This document shows positions 1 through 7,729 of a DNA stretch of 64,000 nucleotides, in pieces. Below the pieces are notes generated by a model. That model ran no database searches. It saw only the letters and a list, made by a program, of their open reading frames with translations, and had not been told where the DNA came from. The position numbers were made by a program, and so were the translations under genes. The DNA comes from Verrucomicrobiota bacterium. GTDB lineage: Bacteria > Verrucomicrobiota > Verrucomicrobiia > Opitutales > Opitutaceae. Position 1 is the stretch's first letter. The number at the start of each line of letters is the position of its first letter. The stretch lies in assembly GCA_023399155.1 (NCBI GenBank), contig JAEWQP010000007.1, positions 85,608-149,607 of the forward strand, read 5' to 3'.

Positions 1-1921
1 TGAGCGCGGAGACGCGGTGGCGCAGGAAAAGCTCGTTGAGCGACTGCAGCCGGTCCAGCGCGATGGTGGATCCGTCCTGGACCGCGTCCGGCTCCGGCGG
101 GTGATCGGCCACCGTCATGAACCAGCTCGCCCCCGGCGCGGTGGAGAGCGTGAGCGCGAGCGGGCCCCGGAGCGCGCCGCGCAGGTCGCGCACCAGCACG
201 TCGTATTCAGCACGTGGTGACGCTATCCACGAGGCCCACCGGTCGAGGAACGGGACGAACTCCCCGGCCTCGAAACCACGCCGCTCCAGCGCCGCGGTCA
301 GCGCGGAGGGAAACGCCTCAAGGCCGCCGATGAGTTCGCCCAGCGCCGTCCAGTGTGCCGGCTCGGGCAGGACGAGCCCGAGGCTGGCCACGCCGGTTCC
401 CGGATGGCGCTGCTCGTGCCGCCGCAGAAAGTCCGCGAGCGCGCTGCGTGCCTCGGCCGGCGTGGCCCCGCGCGTGACCGTGACGGAGCGGCCCGGGCCC
501 TGCCCGAAGAGTGCCCGCACCTCGGCGGCTTCCTTGCGCATGGCCTCGGGCAGGGCCTCGAGTTCGCGCACGTCGTCGCGCCACTGCACGCGCCAGGGAC
601 CGAGCAACGCGACCGCGGCACCGGCGGCCAGCAGCAGCCGTCGGGCGCCGCGCCACGCACCGGACCGCCCCGGCAGCCGGCGCTGGAGAAACGCGCGGGT
701 TTCCGCCTCCGCCGTGTGCAGCTGCGCGAACCACAGCAGCGCCGCCGCCAGTGCGCCGAGCAGGCCGGCGCTGATGAAGACCCCCAGCTGCCGGATGAGC
801 GGAAGATCGGAGGTGATCAGCAGCGTGAATCCGAGCACGGTCGTGAGGGAGCTCGCGAGCAGCGGCCGCAGCAGCCGGCGGACCTTGAGTGCGTAGGGCT
901 CACCAGGATACAGCGGCGGCTGGAGCTGGAGGTAGAACCCGTAGTCGATCGCCACGCCTCCGAGGAGCGAACCGACGACAAACACGAGCACGTGCACGCG
1001 GTCGAAGGCGAGCGTCGCCCCCACCCAGGCGGCGAGCACCGCACACAGGAGCACCGGTGCCAGGTGCAGCACGGCGCGAAACCGGCGCAACCCGGCCGCG
1101 GCGACGCCGAGCACGGCGAGGAAGGAGATGACGTTGAGGGTTTCCACCTCGTTGCGGATGCGGTGCCGGTTCTCGGCGGCGAAGCGGCTGATCGCCGCCC
1201 ACTGCAGCGAGGCATCCGGTGCGGCCATTCGCGCGGCACCGAGCGCCGCCTCGACTGCGGCCAGCACGGGTTGCTGACCCGCCTGGTCGAGCGGATCGTC
1301 GCGCGTCCGCGCCCAGATGAGCGAAGTTCCGGGCGCTGCGACCGGCGCCTGCGCGAGGTTTTCCAGCCGATCCGCCAGCGCGGGCATGAGCAGGAGCGGG
1401 TCGTGCGGCAGTAGATCCTGGAACGGCATGGCCTCCGCGCGGGCGAGGAAGGCCTCGAGGTCGCCAGCCACGTGGTCCGCCAGCCAGTCCGCCCAGCGTC
1501 CTGGCTCCCCCGCCCGGGTCCACGCGGCACGCCGCGCCGCCAGCCATCCGGGCGCGAGCAGGTCCAGCCGGTTTTCGAAGACGTGTCTCGCAAGCGTGTC
1601 GCGCGGCGACGGATCATCCATGGCCAGCACTTCGACGAAGGCCGGCGAGCGTCCGAGTTCGCCGACGAACGCTTCGTTCGCAACCCGCAGGTCGGCCGCG
1701 TCATTCACCGACAGGGCGAACAACGCGACGCGCGCATGCTCGGCCGTGGCGAGCGAGCGCGCCAGGGTCAGCTCGGGCATGCGTTCGTCGGCCGGGATCA
1801 GGTCCAGCAGGTCGGTCGTGATCTTGCGCGAGAAGTCCAGCTGCGCCAGCCACGCCAGTGCGCAGGCCAGTCCGACCGCGAGGAGCACGCGCGCGCGCCG
1901 ACGTTGCCCCGGGACGTCCAT
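1..1921 (-). CDS. MMPL-family exporter of an aryl-polyene-like cluster (3' end outside window)
   Basis: Inner-membrane RND/MMPL-type transporter. The 640 codons visible begin MDVPGQRRRARVLLAVG, a basic N-terminus followed by a hydrophobic segment. A long periplasmic stretch follows, then a transmembrane block around residues 290-380 containing GGVAIDYGFYL and SSLTTVLGFTLLITSDLPL, typical of the MMPL fold. The reading frame is open to base 1, so the C-terminus lies outside. The start ATG is 5 bp after the stop of the LolA-like gene, which argues for one operon with the synthase genes upstream. In aryl-polyene and xanthomonadin clusters an MMPL protein and a LolA-like carrier are thought to move the pigment-lipid towards the outer membrane. 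That role is family knowledge; the family call is from sequence. Confidence 0.87.
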   Translation of the reverse strand, partial: MDVPGQRRRARVLLAVGLACALAWLAQLDFSRKITTDLLDLIPADERMPELTLARSLATAEHARVALFALSVNDAADLRVANEAFVGELGRSPAFVEVLAMDDPSPRDTLARHVFENRLDLLAPGWLAARRAAWTRAGEPGRWADWLADHVAGDLEAFLARAEAMPFQDLLPHDPLLLMPALADRLENLAQAPVAAPGTSLIWARTRDDPLDQAGQQPVLAAVEAALGAARMAAPDASLQWAAISRFAAENRHRIRNEVETLNVISFLAVLGVAAAGLRRFRAVLHLAPVLLCAVLAAWVGATLAFDRVHVLVFVVGSLLGGVAIDYGFYLQLQPPLYPGEPYALKVRRLLRPLLASSLTTVLGFTLLITSDLPLIRQLGVFISAGLLGALAAALLWFAQLHTAEAETRAFLQRRLPGRSGAWRGARRLLLAAGAAVALLGPWRVQWRDDVRELEALPEAMRKEAAEVRALFGQGPGRSVTVTRGATPAEARSALADFLRRHEQRHPGTGVASLGLVLPEPAHWTALGELIGGLEAFPSALTAALERRGFEAGEFVPFLDRWASWIASPRAEYDVLVRDLRGALRGPLALTLSTAPGASWFMTVADHPPEPDAVQDGSTIALDRLQSLNELFLRHRVSAL

Positions 1922-1926
1922 GCCGC

Positions 1927-2634
1927 TCAACGGAAGAACCGCCGGAGTTCCTCGGCCGAGAATGGTACGCCGAGCTGCGTTTCACCCAGCGCCACCTCGA
2001 CGCGCTGCTTCGGACCGCGCGAGAAGGTGATCTGCCGCACGAGCTCTCCCTCGCCGGCCACCGCGACATGGCCCATGCTTCGGGCCGACTCGGTTGCTCG
2101 CGGCACCAGATCGAGCCGCCAGCGTTCGCCCTCGAGCGTGCCGCGGATCTCGAAACGCCCGTGCAGGGCGTTGAGATCGAAACGAAGGATCGGCAGCAGG
2201 AGGGCATCGATCTGGGGCGCGCGCGGATCGCCCTTCAGCGCGCGCGATCGCCCGGCGGCGTTTCGCAGGAGCACTCCGGTGGCATCGATGATCATCAACT
2301 GCTCCTCGGGCTCGGTGTAGCGCAGACTCAGCCCGTGCTCGGGACTGCGCCGCAGCTCGCCCTGCAGCACCACGGGCTGTTTGCGCACGGAAAACCACCG
2401 CCGCTCCGTGAATGCCGCCTTGACCGTGTGTGGCTTTGCAAGCGCGGCGAGGATCGTCGTCCACGCTTCATCGAGGGCCGCGGGATCGAGAAGGCGTCCG
2501 CCTCCTGTCTCCACTGACGTGGTGTCCGGCGCGGCGTCCTCCGCGGCACCCAACGCCGCCGGCACACCGATCCAGCCGGCCAGCGTGCAGAGCAGGGCCG
2601 TGCAGCAGAGGCGGGACTCTCTCGGATAGCGCAT
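1927..2634 (-). CDS. LolA-like outer-membrane carrier protein
   Basis: Periplasmic carrier-like protein of 235 residues. Residues 1-30 look like a cleavable signal peptide with a hydrophobic core ending at about ALGA. The body fits the LolA-related family found in aryl-polyene clusters: KAAFTERRWFSVRKQPVVL (strand with F-x-E-x-R), LRYTEPEEQLMIIDATGVLL, and the C-terminal EVALGETQLGVPFSAEELRR. True LolA shuttles lipoproteins from LolCDE to LolB. The copies next to ketoacyl synthases and MMPL exporters are paralogues probably specialised for the polyene lipid. It lies between the synthase-like gene (4 bp upstream) and the exporter (5 bp downstream), so co-transcription is likely. Confidence 0.82.
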   Translation of the reverse strand: MRYPRESRLCCTALLCTLAGWIGVPAALGAAEDAAPDTTSVETGGGRLLDPAALDEAWTTILAALAKPHTVKAAFTERRWFSVRKQPVVLQGELRRSPEHGLSLRYTEPEEQLMIIDATGVLLRNAAGRSRALKGDPRAPQIDALLLPILRFDLNALHGRFEIRGTLEGERWRLDLVPRATESARSMGHVAVAGEGELVRQITFSRGPKQRVEVALGETQLGVPFSAEELRRFFR

Positions 2635-2638
2635 GACG

Positions 2639-3295
2639 CTATTTCGTCCAATTCAGCGTCAAGTGCCAGCCCGGTGCGACGAACCCGGTGAACGCGCGCT
2701 GCCCGTGCAGCACGTCGAACCACGCCTCCAGCTCCAGGGTGCCCGCCCCTTCGCGGGGTTCGAGCCGGAGGTGCCCGAGGGTGGATCCGGTCGGCGCGGC
2801 TTCCAGGGCGATCGCGAAGGCGAACGTGCGCTCGCTCGCGGCCCGCCGTTCAGTCAGCCATGTGGCGCGTTCCTCGCCGCCGCACACGATCGATCGCGCC
2901 GCGGGCGCCAGCAGCGCCGCGAGCAGCGCATGGCCCACCTGCGCGGGCGAACCCGCCATGGGAAACACCTCGGGCGTCGCACGCTGCCGCGCGATCAGGC
3001 CCTGTTGCACCCCGCTTGGGTGGATGGACGTCTGGAACAACGTCGGACTCGCCGCCGGGAAGCTGTCGAGAAACGCCTCCAGCGCGCGGCTCTCGCCGAA
3101 CCGCGAAACATAGACGATCGCGTCGGCGGCGCGCGGTTGCAGCGCCTCCATCGCGTTGCCGACAAGCATGCCGAGCTGCGTCATGCGCCGCGCCGCCCCG
3201 GCAGGGAAGGAGTCCTTGAGACGCTGCCGCGTGGCCGCGGGATCCTCCTGTCCGGGATCCGCAGTGTGCCGTGCGTTGATGAACCGCTCAAGCAT
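2639..3295 (-). CDS. Beta-ketoacyl synthase-like partner protein (chain-length-factor type)
   Basis: About 218 residues starting MLERFINARHTADPG. I chose this ATG because it overlaps the end of the upstream ketoacyl synthase by 8 bp; a longer frame starts at 3358 but would overlap more. The protein resembles the short thiolase-fold N-terminal domain found in aryl-polyene clusters (Ketoacyl-synt_2 type): IVYVSRFGESRALEAFLDSF, SPTLFQTSIHPSGVQQGL and a later GHALLAALLAP. No GxxCxS active-site loop is visible, so it is unlikely to condense substrates itself. A structural or chain-length role beside the full synthase at 3288-4397 is likely. Family level good, precise role inferred. Confidence 0.75.
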   Translation of the reverse strand: MLERFINARHTADPGQEDPAATRQRLKDSFPAGAARRMTQLGMLVGNAMEALQPRAADAIVYVSRFGESRALEAFLDSFPAASPTLFQTSIHPSGVQQGLIARQRATPEVFPMAGSPAQVGHALLAALLAPAARSIVCGGEERATWLTERRAASERTFAFAIALEAAPTGSTLGHLRLEPREGAGTLELEAWFDVLHGQRAFTGFVAPGWHLTLNWTK

Positions 3296-4397
3296 GGCGC
3301 AGGAGCAGGGTAGCGTGGGCGCCGCCGAAGGCATTGCTGGTGCAGAGGACGCCGTCATGGCCGTTCGTGGCGAACGGCTGTAGCGCCACCGCGTCGTTGA
3401 ATGTTGGGTACGCGCTGCCGACGGTGCCCGGCGCCTGCCCGCTCCGGAGCGACTGCATCGCGATGGCCAGCTCCACGAGGCCGCAGCTGCCCAGCGTATG
3501 CCCGAGGCTGCCCTTCCAGCCGGTGAGCGGCGCGCCGGGAAAGGCGCCGGTCAGGGCCTCGGCCTCGAGCCGGCCCGCCTCGAGTGTGCCGGTTCCGTGG
3601 CCTTTCAGCCACAGCCGCAGCCCGCGGGTCTCGTCGGCGAGACACCCGAGGACCGCGGCGAAGCCCGAGCCGTCCGCCTGGTTGGCGGTGAAGTGGTGCA
3701 TCTCGTTGTGAAGCGACTGGGCCGCGAGGACGAACTCGCCCGTGTCGCGCGTGATCACGGCATACGCGGCGCCGTCGCCGAGGCCGATGGAGCCGTTCTC
3801 GCGCGCCATGTAGGGCGCGGGCATCTGCGTATTCAGAATCTTGAGCGCATGGAATCCGCCCGCGACGAACGGGCTCAGGAAATCGTAGGTGAAGACCAGC
3901 ACCGACTCCGCCGCTCCCGCCGCAACCAGCCGCGCGGCGTGAAGCAGGCCGAGGTGCGCGGAGACGCAGGCATGCGAGAACACCGCGATGTTGTCCCCCC
4001 AGCCGCAGACGCGCGCGATCGCCGCCACCGAGGCATGCGGTGTGCCATGCTGGACGAAATCCGCCGCCCCGCCGTGGCGGAAGGCATACAGGCTGCCGAC
4101 ACCGAAGTTGCTGCTCGTCACGCACACCGGATAGCGCGCGCTCCCCCACGGCCGATCCGCGACAGGTTCGAGCATGGCGCGGATCGGCGCGTGCCACGAG
4201 GGCGGTTCGGTCTCGTCGAGCGCCCGCCCGGGCAGCAGAGCCAGCGGCACGGAGTCACCTCCCCCTGCGCCAAGCACGGGGTGGGGCCGCAGCGCGCGCT
4301 CGCCGCGCACCAGGGCGGCGTGTGTCGTCCGGGCATCGCCGAGCGGCGTGAGGCAGTCGCACGCGCTCAGCCGGACGGATGCTGCGACAGGGCCCAT
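3288..4397 (-). CDS. Beta-ketoacyl-ACP synthase (aryl-polyene type)
   Basis: Thiolase-fold condensing enzyme of 369 residues that would extend an ACP-bound chain by decarboxylative Claisen condensation. The catalytic triad can be seen: nucleophile Cys144 in SHACVSAHLG, a His in LKGHGTGTLEAG, and a second His in WKGSLGHTLGSCGLVELA. The C-terminus LCTSNAFGGAHATLLL is the usual GG-x-x closing strand. The protein is about 40 residues shorter than FabF, as is common for pigment-cluster synthases. It lies between the ACP (37 bp upstream) and the synthase-like partner (8-bp overlap downstream). With the LolA and MMPL genes this supports an aryl-polyene-like pathway, though the ammonia-lyase, dehydratase and ketoreductase genes are not in the window. 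Confidence 0.87.
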   Translation of the reverse strand: MGPVAASVRLSACDCLTPLGDARTTHAALVRGERALRPHPVLGAGGGDSVPLALLPGRALDETEPPSWHAPIRAMLEPVADRPWGSARYPVCVTSSNFGVGSLYAFRHGGAADFVQHGTPHASVAAIARVCGWGDNIAVFSHACVSAHLGLLHAARLVAAGAAESVLVFTYDFLSPFVAGGFHALKILNTQMPAPYMARENGSIGLGDGAAYAVITRDTGEFVLAAQSLHNEMHHFTANQADGSGFAAVLGCLADETRGLRLWLKGHGTGTLEAGRLEAEALTGAFPGAPLTGWKGSLGHTLGSCGLVELAIAMQSLRSGQAPGTVGSAYPTFNDAVALQPFATNGHDGVLCTSNAFGGAHATLLLRHA

Positions 4398-4434
4398 GCG
4401 CGGGTGTTATGCGGCTGACGCGGTGCGCGGGCGC

Positions 4435-4710
4435 TCAGGCCGGGAGCTTCGCCGGATCGGCCCGCGAACGGATGAACTGGACGAGGCTCGCCACGCTCGC
4501 GAGCGCAGCGCGCGATTCCTCGGCGCTGGTGATCTTGATGCCGTAAACCTTCTCCAACTTCACCACGAGCTCGAGCGCATCGATGGAATCGAGCGAGAGT
4601 CCGGAACCGATGAGCGGATCCTCATCCTTGATGTCCTCGGGTTTCACGTCGTCCAGGCGCAGGGTCTCAACGATGAGGCGCTTGACGTGTTCAGAGAGTG
4701 AATCGGCCAT
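4435..4710 (-). CDS. Acyl carrier protein
   Basis: Small acidic carrier protein of 91 residues. The phosphopantetheine attachment site is Ser42 in GLSLDSIDALELV, in the usual position at the start of helix II. Helix I (LSEHVKRLIVETLRL) and helix IV (ALASVASLVQFIRSR) are also evident. Translation probably starts at MADSLSEH; an upstream in-frame ATG at 4755 would add a 15-residue basic extension that does not look like an ACP. The gene heads the visible ketoacyl-synthase group and presumably carries the growing polyene chain. Confidence 0.92.
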   Translation of the reverse strand: MADSLSEHVKRLIVETLRLDDVKPEDIKDEDPLIGSGLSLDSIDALELVVKLEKVYGIKITSAEESRAALASVASLVQFIRSRADPAKLPA

Positions 4711-4788
4711 ACGGGTGAGATCTCGAAGTGAGGCGCGCGCACGAGGCCCGCGCAAGCCCGGAAGTCCGGTCGCGGCCCGGCAGCGGCG

Positions 4789-5466
4789 TCATCCGGCGCG
4801 CCGCGATGCCAGCAGCTGCGCGGCGAGTTCGGGAAACGTCGCGCGCACGGGTGAATCGATGAGAAACGACTCCGCCTCCGCCCGTTTTCCACGGGCCAGC
4901 AGCCCCGCGAACACGTGCAGCTCGAACTGCAGGTCCAACTGCGCCGCCGGGGCGGTTTCGCCCAGGGTCCGCAGCAGCACGATCAACGCCTCGATCGTCG
5001 AGAGCCGCCCGTCGGCGTTGGAGGCGCGCAGCCAATAGCGGCTCGGGGCCGCGACCGGCAGGCGCACGCGCCGTCCCCAGCCCTCGATCTGCGGCAGCAT
5101 CACGCCGACCGCCTGCCACGAGCCGTCGAGCAGGAGCACCTGCACGCGCTCGGGCGACGCGTGCGCCGGCATCGGCTCGCCGCGGGTGTGCAGGATCCAA
5201 AGCTCACGTCCGGGATCGAGCACGGCGGCGGGATCGAGCCGCACCTGGCGCTGGAAGAGGTGCTGCCGCGAGGCCGGCAGCACGCGCTGGATCAGCATGC
5301 CCGTGCTCGTGGGGCGGTATTGCTCGAGGCGGTCCATCAGGACATCGACGCGCAGGCGCGTCGCGGTCGTGGCGAACCCCGCGCAGATGCACCAGCGGAA
5401 AGGCATCCGGCAGGCCGGACACCGCACGGTCGGGTGAAGCACCACGCTGCGGGGCATGCGCCTCAT
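4789..5466 (-). CDS. DTW-domain protein, probable tRNA-uridine aminocarboxypropyltransferase
   Basis: Protein of about 225 residues starting MRRMPRSVVLHPTVRCPAC. It has an N-terminal four-Cys cluster (CPACRMPFRWCIC), the middle motif LLLDGSWQAVGVML (the D-x-T/S-W signature of the family) and the C-terminal block RASNADGRLSTIEAL. Established members (E. coli TapT/TuaA) put an acp3U group on tRNA position 47 using S-adenosylmethionine. It sits 78 bp upstream of the ACP on the same strand, but nothing links it to polyene synthesis. A much longer open frame runs upstream to 6228. That part is antisense to the secreted protein at 5557-6147 and I do not regard it as coding. An alternative start is ATG 5457. 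Confidence 0.83.
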   Translation of the reverse strand: MRRMPRSVVLHPTVRCPACRMPFRWCICAGFATTATRLRVDVLMDRLEQYRPTSTGMLIQRVLPASRQHLFQRQVRLDPAAVLDPGRELWILHTRGEPMPAHASPERVQVLLLDGSWQAVGVMLPQIEGWGRRVRLPVAAPSRYWLRASNADGRLSTIEALIVLLRTLGETAPAAQLDLQFELHVFAGLLARGKRAEAESFLIDSPVRATFPELAAQLLASRRAG

Positions 5467-5556
5467 CGCGCGCGAGAAACCGCTCCGGGTCAACCGGCGA
5501 GCGCGAGTCGCCGCTGCGGGGTTGCGTCGCTCCGCTTTTGCGCCAAGGAAAGAGGC

Positions 5557-6147
5557 ATGGCTTTGCTTTCGCGCGTCCTCCTTTGCTTCGTTGTATCCAG
5601 CCTCGCGGCCGCGGCCGGGGAGCCGGCGACGAAATCCATCGAGCGGCTCAGCGTCCGCGACCTCGCGGCCAACGAGCGCATCGTCGTCACCTACGTCTCG
5701 GCGGGCCCGGGGTACCTCCTGCGCCGCATCTACTCGCTCGACGGGGGTGAGTCGGTGAAGTTCACCGCCCTCGAGCAGGAGTCCGTCTACGACGGCAAGC
5801 GCAAGCAGCTCGCGAGCGAGCATGAGCCTATCGGCGAGACCGTCCTGACGCGGGACGAGATCAACGGGGTGGAAAACTACTTCACCTTCCTGCGCATGGA
5901 GTATCCGGGAAATTGCTACGCTTACGACAAGCTGACGATCGACCACCTCCGCGACGGCAAGCTCATCGGCACCGAGAGCTTCCACGACAAGACCTGCGTC
6001 GCCACGTGGTTCACGCGCAGGAACGGGCAGGTCGTGCGCAACGGCGACACGTTCCGCGACTTTCCCCTGGACCTCCTCTGGTCGATGGTGCCGATCCTCC
6101 TCGTCGAGCAGCGCCTCTGGGAGGACATCCGCGCGGAGGAGGGGTGA
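5557..6147 (+). CDS. Secreted protein of unknown function
   Basis: A 196-residue protein with an N-terminal signal peptide (MALLSRVLLCFVVSSLAAAA, cleavage probably near AAAAGEP). A purine-rich ribosome site, AAGGAAAGAGG, lies directly before the ATG at 5557. The mature part is mixed polar sequence with a YYLLRRIYS-like beta pattern, a conserved-looking NGVENYFTFLRMEYPGNCY segment with a Cys, and a second Cys in FHDKTCVATWF, which could pair as a disulfide in the periplasm. I do not recognise a family. Gene order gives no clue: it is divergent from the DTW gene and convergent with cinA. Confidence 0.72.
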   Translation: MALLSRVLLCFVVSSLAAAAGEPATKSIERLSVRDLAANERIVVTYVSAGPGYLLRRIYSLDGGESVKFTALEQESVYDGKRKQLASEHEPIGETVLTRDEINGVENYFTFLRMEYPGNCYAYDKLTIDHLRDGKLIGTESFHDKTCVATWFTRRNGQVVRNGDTFRDFPLDLLWSMVPILLVEQRLWEDIRAEEG

Positions 6148-6222
6148 AGGGCGAATGTAGAAGGAGGAATGTGGAATGCAGAAGGCCTCTGTCGGCTGTC
6201 CCGCCCGCGTTCTTCTATCTCC

Positions 6223-6286
6223 TGACAACTGACAACTGATAACTGTTAGCTGATAACTGATAACTGATAGCTGCTAGCCTATAGCT
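6223..6286. repeat. Degenerate heptamer tandem array (GAYAACT)
   Basis: About nine consecutive 7-bp units follow one another from 6224: GACAACT, GACAACT, GATAACT, GTTAGCT, GATAACT, GATAACT, GATAGCT, GCTAGCC, TATAGCT. The period stays 7 throughout while the units drift. The array fills the junction between two converging genes (stop at 6147 on plus, stop at 6292 on minus). It contains several stop codons in each plus frame and is not coding. Confidence 0.85.
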
Positions 6287-6291
6287 TCCCG

Positions 6292-7635
6292 CTACATCTC
6301 GCAGCCGCCGAAACCCATGAAGCGCCGGGCCTCCTTGCGCGCGGGTTCGTCGTGCGGCTCATCGGACGCGATCTGGCTCTCGTGCGCCTGGGCCCGGATC
6401 AATTCGCGGCGCAGCCAGTCCAGCGCGATCGTCACCGCGCGCTGTTTGACTGAAAGTCGGGGGCCGGGCACGGTGATCCGTCGCGACCACACGCCGTGTG
6501 GCGAGTGCAGGCCGAAGTAGATCGTGCCGACCGGATTGTCCTGGTTGCCGCCGCACGGGCCGGCGAAGCCGGTGATCGCCAGGCCATAATCTGCCGACAG
6601 ACGCTCGGCGACGCCGGTTGCCATCGCGACCGCCACCTCCGCGCTCACGGCGCCATGCTGCTTGAGCATGCACTCCGGGATGTCGAGCAGCTGGACCTTG
6701 CAGTCGTTGCTGTAGCACACGACGCCGCCAGCGAAGAATTTCGAGGCGCCGGGCTGGTCGGTGAACGCGGACGCGAGCGACCCGCCCGTGCACGATTCCG
6801 CCACGGCGAGGTCGAGGTCGCGCAGGCGCAGGAGATCGGAGACGATCTTCACCAGCGGATCGTGCCCGAAGCAGACAAAATCCATGCCGAGCCGCTCGCG
6901 GCAGCGGTTGCCCAGGATCTGCAACTGCGTGCGCGTGAGCGCGCCGCAGGGGGAGCTCAAGCGCACGTCCACATGGCCGGGATGCGCGCAGAACGCGACT
7001 CCGACGCCTGGATACTCGGCGAAGATCGCCTGGAGCATCGTCTCCAGGGCGGATTCGCCCACCCCGGCCGTGCGGATCTGCACGTAGGTCTCCTCATGGC
7101 ACAGGATGCCGCGCGCGGCGAGGCGTGGCAGCACGTGCGTCTCGAACATCGGGACCAGCTCGTTGGGCGGGCCGGGCAGCATCACCAGGATGCGGCCGTC
7201 CTGCTCCACCCACAGCCCGGGCGCGGTGCCATGGGGGTTTTCCAGCACGTCGGAACGCTCGGGGCGCTGCGCCTGCCTGAGATTGTTTGCGCTCATCTTC
7301 CAGTTCATTCGCGCGAAGCGGTCGCGGATCGCGCGTTCGATCGCCGGATCGTGGATGAGCTTCTGCCCGAGCGCATTCGCGATCACCTCGCGCGTGCGAT
7401 CATCGCATGTCGGCCCGAGCCCGCCCGTGGTGATCACGACATCGCTGCGCGACCAGCTCTCCCGGAACTGCACGCCGATCGCCATGGCATCGTCCGCGAT
7501 CACCACGTTGCGCGTGAGCATGGCCCCGCGCCTGCGAAGCTGGTCGCCCAGATAACCGAGATGGCTGTTGGCGGTGAGACCGAGAAGAAGCTCATCGCCT
7601 GTCGTGATGAGCTCGACGCGCTTGGGAGCGGACAT
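6292..7635 (-). CDS. cinA: CinA-family protein (molybdopterin-binding domain plus NMN deamidase domain)
   Basis: Full-length two-domain CinA of 447 residues. The N-terminal MoCF-like domain carries VELITTGDELLLG and VVITTGGLGPTCDDRTREV. The C-terminal domain, from about residue 265, carries LAVAESCTGGSLASAF and GLAITGFAGPCGG, the signature of nicotinamide-mononucleotide deamidases (PncC type), which recycle NMN released by DNA ligase. The N-terminal domain of full-length CinA has ADP-ribose pyrophosphatase activity in characterised members. The gene starts 95 bp from and divergent to uvrC, so a shared control region at 7636-7729 is plausible. The last 30 residues are a charged family-poor tail. 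Confidence 0.93.
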   Translation of the reverse strand: MSAPKRVELITTGDELLLGLTANSHLGYLGDQLRRRGAMLTRNVVIADDAMAIGVQFRESWSRSDVVITTGGLGPTCDDRTREVIANALGQKLIHDPAIERAIRDRFARMNWKMSANNLRQAQRPERSDVLENPHGTAPGLWVEQDGRILVMLPGPPNELVPMFETHVLPRLAARGILCHEETYVQIRTAGVGESALETMLQAIFAEYPGVGVAFCAHPGHVDVRLSSPCGALTRTQLQILGNRCRERLGMDFVCFGHDPLVKIVSDLLRLRDLDLAVAESCTGGSLASAFTDQPGASKFFAGGVVCYSNDCKVQLLDIPECMLKQHGAVSAEVAVAMATGVAERLSADYGLAITGFAGPCGGNQDNPVGTIYFGLHSPHGVWSRRITVPGPRLSVKQRAVTIALDWLRRELIRAQAHESQIASDEPHDEPARKEARRFMGFGGCEM

Positions 7636-7729
7636 ACAGGGAGAGGATGAAGCCGCGCCGTGGGGTGGCAGCTGGGCGATGTTCGAGATTTTCTCTTCTG
7701 GGGAAGGAGACTACGTTGCTTTTGGAAAA

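Noticed and set aside
5467..6228. N-terminal extension of the DTW gene to 479 codons
   Set aside because: Antisense to the secreted protein at 5557-6147 and to the heptamer array; the DTW family starts at the Cys cluster.
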